DNA of 64,000 nucleotides. It comes from Terfezia claveryi. Its lineage: Eukaryota; Ascomycota; Pezizomycetes; Pezizales; Pezizaceae. The notes beneath the pieces were generated by a model that had not been told where the DNA came from, made no database searches, and worked only from the letters and a program-made list of their open reading frames with translations. Made by a program: the position numbers and the translations under genes. The DNA lies in the NCBI GenBank assembly GCA_015179025.1, contig WHUX01000001.1:434001-498000 (forward strand). Direction: 5' to 3'. Of the stretch, positions 58,855 to 64,000 are shown piece by piece (the first letter of the stretch is position 1; each line of letters opens with the position of its first letter).

Positions 58855-61369
58855 ATGACAATGAACTTGGACATGAGCAATGCTCAAATGATCAGGGATG
58901 AGAATGGGAGGCCATTCATCATCGTCCGGGAGTAAGTGGGGTGTTTATCTATTTTGGCAGATAAAATTCGTCACGGTGTACTTGAATTGTGTGGCTAATA
59001 CGTACTTTAATTCTGTAGTCAGGGTAAGAAGCAGAGACAGCACGGCACAGAAGCTATCAAGTCCCACATCCTTTCGGCCCGAACGGTTGCCAACCTCGTC
59101 AAGACCTCTTTGGTATAGCACCAGCTCCAGTCGAATATCCTTTCCAGGTTATATGAATATTCACTAACCCCCCAAACCTGTAGGGCCCCCAAGGTCTCGA
59201 CAAAATTCTAATTTCCCCTGACGGAGATATCACTATCACCAATGATGGTGCCACCATTTTGTCTCAGGTACGGCTTTATTTGTTGTGGTAACATGATTAG
59301 CTGCTTATATGGGACTGAATGTAGATGGAAATCAGCAACCACGTCGCCAAGCTCCTTGTCGAACTGTCGAGGTCCCAGGATGATGAAATTGGAGATGGTA
59401 CCACTGGTGTCGTCGTTTTGGCAGGAGCTCTCCTTGAGCAAGCAAGTATGCTTATCGACAAGGGAATACACCCCATAAGAATTGCAGATGGATTCGATCA
59501 AGCATGTGAGATTGCGGTTGAGGAGTTGGACAGGATATCAGATATCGTCTCATTTTCAAAAGATGACACTGAGAATCTGAAAAAGGCTGCCAAGACATCA
59601 CTGGGGAGTAAGATGTAAGTCGATTATCCCAAGATTTCGTCAACGGGGCATATGCTGACGTACCGATAGTGTCTCAAAAGCACATGACCTATTCACACAA
59701 ATCGCCGTGGATGCAGTATTATCAGTAGCAGATTTAGAGAGGAAGGACGTTGACTTTGAGTTGATCAAGGTGGATGGAAAAGTCGGTGGATCACTTGACG
59801 ACTCTCTGCTCGTCAAGGGTGTCATTGTCGACAAGGACATGTCTCATCCCCAGATGCCCAGAGTCGTCCACGACGCAAAGATTGCCATTCTCACGTGCCC
59901 ATTCGAACCACCCAAGCCCAAGACTAAGCACAAGCTCGACATCACATCAGTGGAGGAGTTTAAGAAATTACAAACTTACGAAAAGAACAAGTTCGATGAG
60001 ATGGTTAAGCAAATCAAGGACACTGGGGCCAACCTTGTCATATGTCAGTGGGGGTTCGACGATGAGGCCAACCATCTGCTACTCCAGAACAAGCTCCCCG
60101 CCGTTAGGTGGGTCGGCGGTCCAGAGATTGAACTGATTGCCATTGCTACAAACGGACGAATAGTTCCCAGGTTTGGGGACTTGACCCCGGAGAAGCTGGG
60201 TAAGGCTGGGTTAGTTAGGGAGCTGTCCTTCGGAACAACCAGGGACAGGATGCTGGTAATTGAGGAGTGCGCAAATACCCGCGCTGTCACTGTCTTTGTA
60301 CGAGGCAGTAACAAGATGGTATATTCCCCCCACCTCCTGCATGCCACATTTCACTTTATTCCCACGGCATTGCAAGAACATCCTACATGATTAATTAACA
60401 ATTTATGCATATTCGCCGAACAAAGCTGACACCTCCTAGATTATTGATGAGGCAAAGAGAGCACTACATGACGCACTCTGTGTTGTCCGAAATCTAGTCC
60501 GTGACAACAGGATTGTTTACGGAGGTGGTGCTGCTGAAATGGCATGCTCGATAGCAGTTGCAGAAGCTGCTGACAAGGTTAGTTCGCTCCGATTAATGTT
60601 ATCTTGTCATTAGCTCCGCCTATCTCACGTCGCCGTTTGTCATGTCTTGGCCAAAGCTTATCTCTGATTGAGCCATGTGATGAGCAACGTAACGTATTGA
60701 CGCTCTATGAATTTAGACCCCTGGACTAGAACAATATGCCATGAGGGCGTTCGCAAATGCACTTGATGCCATCCCAATGGCACTGGCGGAGAACTCTGGA
60801 TTGTCCCCAATCGAGAGCCTTGGTGCCGTTAAAGCCCGACAGGTCCGTGAGAAGAATTCAAGATTGGGAATTGATTGTATGCATAAGGGAAATAATGGTG
60901 AGTCTCAATGCAAAATCCGTTTCTACTGCGGAGAGACAGGTCTTCATTCTCAGACCATGCGATACTTTAATAATCAGCCCTGTGATGTATTTGGGTCATC
61001 CGGCCATCGGTGACTAGTTGCAATATGCAGCGCCGTTGATGCGGCTGGTCCTAGGGGTTCATTTCCGTGGAGTATTTAAGTTCGCCGTTTATTTTATTAA
61101 CGATTTTTATTTTTTATTAGATATGCGGGATCACTTTGTCATTGATCCACTGATAGGGAAGCGCCAGCAGCTACTACTTGCGACACAGTTATGTAGAATG
61201 GTTCTTAAGGTACGTGTTCTCCGACTTTCCCCCACGGCTGGATTCCCGGTTACCAGCCAGAATGGCGGGTCTCAGCCTTAGCGTAATAGATCGTCAGTGG
61301 GCTAACGATTGGATCTGGAACTAGATCAATAACGTTATAATTGCCGGATCTGGGGAGGATGATTTTTAA
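58855..61369 (+). CDS. CCT5: T-complex protein 1 subunit epsilon (CCT5)
   Basis: Subunit of the cytosolic group II chaperonin TRiC/CCT, which folds actin and tubulin. Nine exons: 58855-58931, 59019-59112, 59184-59267, 59325-59614, 59670-60318, 60440-60577, 60717-60897, 61121-61209, 61325-61369; 548 residues, normal length. Seen: [36 protein letters not shown], the ATPase signature GDGTTGVV, the apical domain with [20 protein letters not shown] (epsilon-type), the [17 protein letters not shown] stretch, [16 protein letters not shown], and [20 protein letters not shown]. The last two exons are short: the final 15 codons [14 protein letters not shown] and stop follow a 115-bp intron, and the intron before is 223 bp. 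Start is the first of two close Met codons. Confidence 0.95.
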
Positions 61370-63436
61370 AAGCGTTTGATAGTCGTCCCAGTTAGATGGT
61401 AGCTCCTGAATGGGATACAATATGATGGAGCAATGATCGTATTTACCGGGGTATTGGAAAGTCATTTATGTGTGGGGGGCTCAGGTGCCTCGGGGCCCCG
61501 TTTCTAACTGCACCAATTTAATCCCCCTTTCTCCCATTGACATCCGAACGCACATCATATTCTCCGAGGATATATCATATGTACTATCTCCGGGGATTTA
61601 CCTCTGAACTACAGGAATAGAAGATTGAAGTTTATTGCCCATCAAAGGTATAGTCTACCGAAGCATTTGGAGCTCTGTACTCGCCCCTCGAATAGACTAC
61701 CAGTCTGAGGCACGGACCGATCCACATACGCTGTGAATTGCCACAATGGATTTCTACCAGTTAAGCTCCATGTGCTGAATTTGTATGGATAGAAACTTCA
61801 TCCGCCACAGGACTATTCCGAGACCTCCACCAGGCCAGTAATCTCTTCCCTTGACCATACACGGGGGAAAAGAACTTCCCCCCTTCATCCATCCATCATG
61901 TGAACCCCACGTTTTCTTAGCTTTATCGGCAGATGAGGTGGGCAGGAATGCAGATACATGTCTCAAAAACCCCACGCAGGACTTGGCTCCCGTTGCAACG
62001 CCGATTCATCAAATAGCACGTGGTGGCGGCGAGTAAGCAAGGTCTCCTGACCTGATGAATGGACAAACCCTGGGATTGAACTAGGTAGGGTAGGGGTAGA
62101 AGGCTCCGTGGGAGATGGAAGATGAGATCTATCCGCGGTACTCGCGATGGGAAGCTCCATGCTTGTTGGCAGTCGGAAGATTTTCTTTTTGGATTGTGGA
62201 GGTCGAAACGGTGGAGTAGTTGTAAGGAATAAGTACTCTACCTACCTAGGTAGTGTGGGCATGTTGCCACGATGTAGGATGCAATGCCCATCATTCTCAT
62301 GGGGTACATAAGTTTCTCTCTTCTCTCGCTCGCTTAAGTATATTGCGCTGTCTATAAATCCACATCTTGGTACGGAGTACATCCCCACATACATGTTGGA
62401 AAGGGAAAATCACCCTGCAAGACGTGCTGTCCTTTAGCCTTCCCCACGCATTACCAGATCGCGCAGGCAGGTAGGCCTGGGGCCGGGTGGGTTCGAAATT
62501 ACAATTGACTGCCTTGCACAATTAGCACTACAGAGGTGGCCGGGGAAAGAGCGCACATGACCATTGGAGAATGCTAGGTCGGGATGAATCGGAGGAGCCG
62601 AGACGAACAAGTCATCGGATGGTCGCGGTGCAATGTTCGGGGGATTCAGGGACTGGAGGTCCTTCAATCCACGTTCCAGTCCCAATTGAGCATTCTGCCT
62701 AGGCTGTGCCTGCATCAAGTATGCCTTTGTAGACCAGACAGTGACATGCAGTGCTGTCATCGGATGCTCTCCGTTCTGCCTGTCCTGTTCTTCTTCCTGT
62801 CCGGTCATATCACGTCCCACCACAAGGAACTATCAAGGATCTAATGTTAGGTAACTACTACCTCCCATTCCAACATACCGTAACCGATCAGATCCAAATC
62901 TATCATCTATCACATCTCAGATTTCCACTTGGAGGTCATAGCTTTAATACATTTCTCGGAGCTGTTCCTAGTAAATGCCCTTGCTACTCAAGAGTTTAGT
63001 CCCAGCATCCCGTACCAGACTTTTGGTTCCCGCAGCTTCGGATCTCAGAGTGGATAGCAGCTAATGAAAATCTGTCAGGGTTAAGGTAAAGTGGCTATCC
63101 CAGATATTAGCATTTGGCATTGACATCTCCGTTCCACGGAGACGGTCACGGGTTGTGAATCAGACTGGGTAGCCAGATGCTTTTAATGGGTATCAGTTTC
63201 CTGTTGGAGTAATCCTAGTAACCTAACGGGAAAATGAGATGTAATTATTTTTACGTGACCCAAAATACCGGTTAAAAGCCCCGTGCACGAAGTACAAGCA
63301 AGCAGAATACTTTTGCGTACCGCCCTAACGTGTGGGGGGCAATATTCCCAAGTCTGCGGGCGCTGAGCTCGAGCTCGCCGTGGCCCTCCTCGAGTTCACG
63401 GATCCGGCAGGGGCTTGAGTGACTGTGATTGTGGCT
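61370..63436. other. Gene-poor right-hand spacer
   Basis: 2.1 kb without a supportable gene. A 129-codon minus-strand ORF (62434-62823) starts only with GTG and lacks splice partners. One TACGGAGTAC motif near 62370. Confidence 0.5.
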
Positions 63437-63826
63437 CTACCGAAAAACAAACTCTTGATATTTGAGAAACCTCTCCATTTCTTTAAAGACGCGAGTGAAT
63501 GTCTCAGGAAATAGCTTCAATTCAGTGTACCACGGTGCTGGAACCCCCACATCTCGAAGAGCACCTATTTTGTTTAGTTTGCCCGGAAATTTGGGTCCGT
63601 ATGAACCCTGGGGACCTTCCGAAGACACCGCGCTCCCAGAAATTGGAAATAGGCATTGCATAATTCCAATACGTCCCGACCCCAGAATGAGCAGCGGAGG
63701 GCAATCAATCTGTGCACCGTATGAGAGTGGTTGTCGTCTGGGTAGTCGTAGTACCATGCGGTAAACTCTCAAGTGGTTTGATGCATATGTACGCAGAAAT
63801 GCCCGGAAAGAACACGTGACATGCAT
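63437..63826 (-). CDS. Hypothetical ORF, 129 residues
   Basis: Uncertain. ATG at 63826, stop at 63437, no introns needed. The second half is protein-like (YTELKLFPETFTRVFKEMER) and the first half basic (HLRVYRMVLRLPRRQ). A plus-strand frame of 100 codons is also open across the same bases, which weakens the case. Family not recognised; could be a relic or chance ORF. Confidence 0.25.
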   Translation of the reverse strand: MHVTCSFRAFLRTYASNHLRVYRMVLRLPRRQPLSYGAQIDCPPLLILGSGRIGIMQCLFPISGSAVSSEGPQGSYGPKFPGKLNKIGALRDVGVPAPWYTELKLFPETFTRVFKEMERFLKYQEFVFR

Positions 63827-64000
63827 GATGCCCTATACAATAGAAATTAAATAAAATTAACAAAATCAACAAAATTAAATAGACTCAAATTCATAACAAG
63901 GCTTGAGTGCTTCTCAAACCCACATGCCAACGATCAACGTGGATGGTGCTAGATACCTCGGCTCGATTGTCAATTCAGGCAGTCCATCAGCCTAGATGCC
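63827..64000. other. Window edge, A-rich
   Basis: Low-complexity AAATTAA/AAAATC repeats around 63845-63885, then ordinary sequence; nothing else seen. Confidence 0.4.

Noticed and set aside
62434..62823. 129-codon minus-strand ORF
   Set aside because: Only a GTG start, no recognisable domain, no supporting exons.

Overview
This is a stretch of nuclear DNA from a filamentous ascomycete (Pezizomycotina). The evidence is many short GT-AG introns (roughly 45-220 bp), fungal orthologues of conserved eukaryotic genes, and a Harbinger-type DNA transposon remnant. High intron density (12 introns in the Miro GTPase gene, 8 in CCT5) and long gene-poor spacers fit an early-diverging lineage such as Pezizomycetes; that placement is inference. 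No rRNA, tRNA, CRISPR or prokaryotic features were seen.

Layout, left to right. 1-1731: 3' part of the cytosolic Phe-tRNA synthetase alpha-chain gene. 2354-4169: a drug/metabolite-type membrane transporter. 4170-14600: gene-poor, with a two-intron gene of unknown function (8741-9914) and a small gene with a histidine-rich tail (11625-12248). 14647-19140: an unknown gene and, 2.6 kb away on the opposite strand, a decayed copy of it. 19434-22309: an HSL-type esterase with a micro-exon and an apparent frameshift. 23344-35752: minus-strand block of LSB5 (VHS/GAT), a BAR/PH protein, an alpha-arrestin, a small unknown ORF and CreC (WDR20 family). 36601-39169: Miro GTPase (GEM1). 39380-40053: internally deleted Harbinger-like element. 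40341-41111: a ZNF830/CCDC16-like nuclear protein. 42607-46298: BYE1 (PHD-TFIIS central-SPOC). 46299-50125: gene-free spacer with a 19-20 bp minisatellite. 50126-61369: compact housekeeping block of BFR2, VPS27, LUC7, HP1 and CCT5. 61370-64000: mostly empty.

Functional themes. Several products act on ubiquitin-dependent sorting of membrane proteins: alpha-arrestin, CreC (partner of a deubiquitinase), LSB5, VPS27 (ESCRT-0) and the BAR/PH protein. The arrestin lies next to creC; in Aspergillus, arrestin CreD and the CreB-CreC deubiquitinase are genetically linked in carbon catabolite repression. The second theme is nuclear and RNA work (BYE1, HP1, LUC7, BFR2, the ZNF830-like protein). Most other spacers carry dispersed short motifs (GTTACCCTGAAC and GTAGTCTGGTTAG types) and small palindromes that look like debris of miniature transposons.

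Exon boundaries were deduced by eye from reading frame, GT-AG sites and remembered conserved motifs. Exons inside conserved domains are reliable; termini and lineage-specific genes less so.
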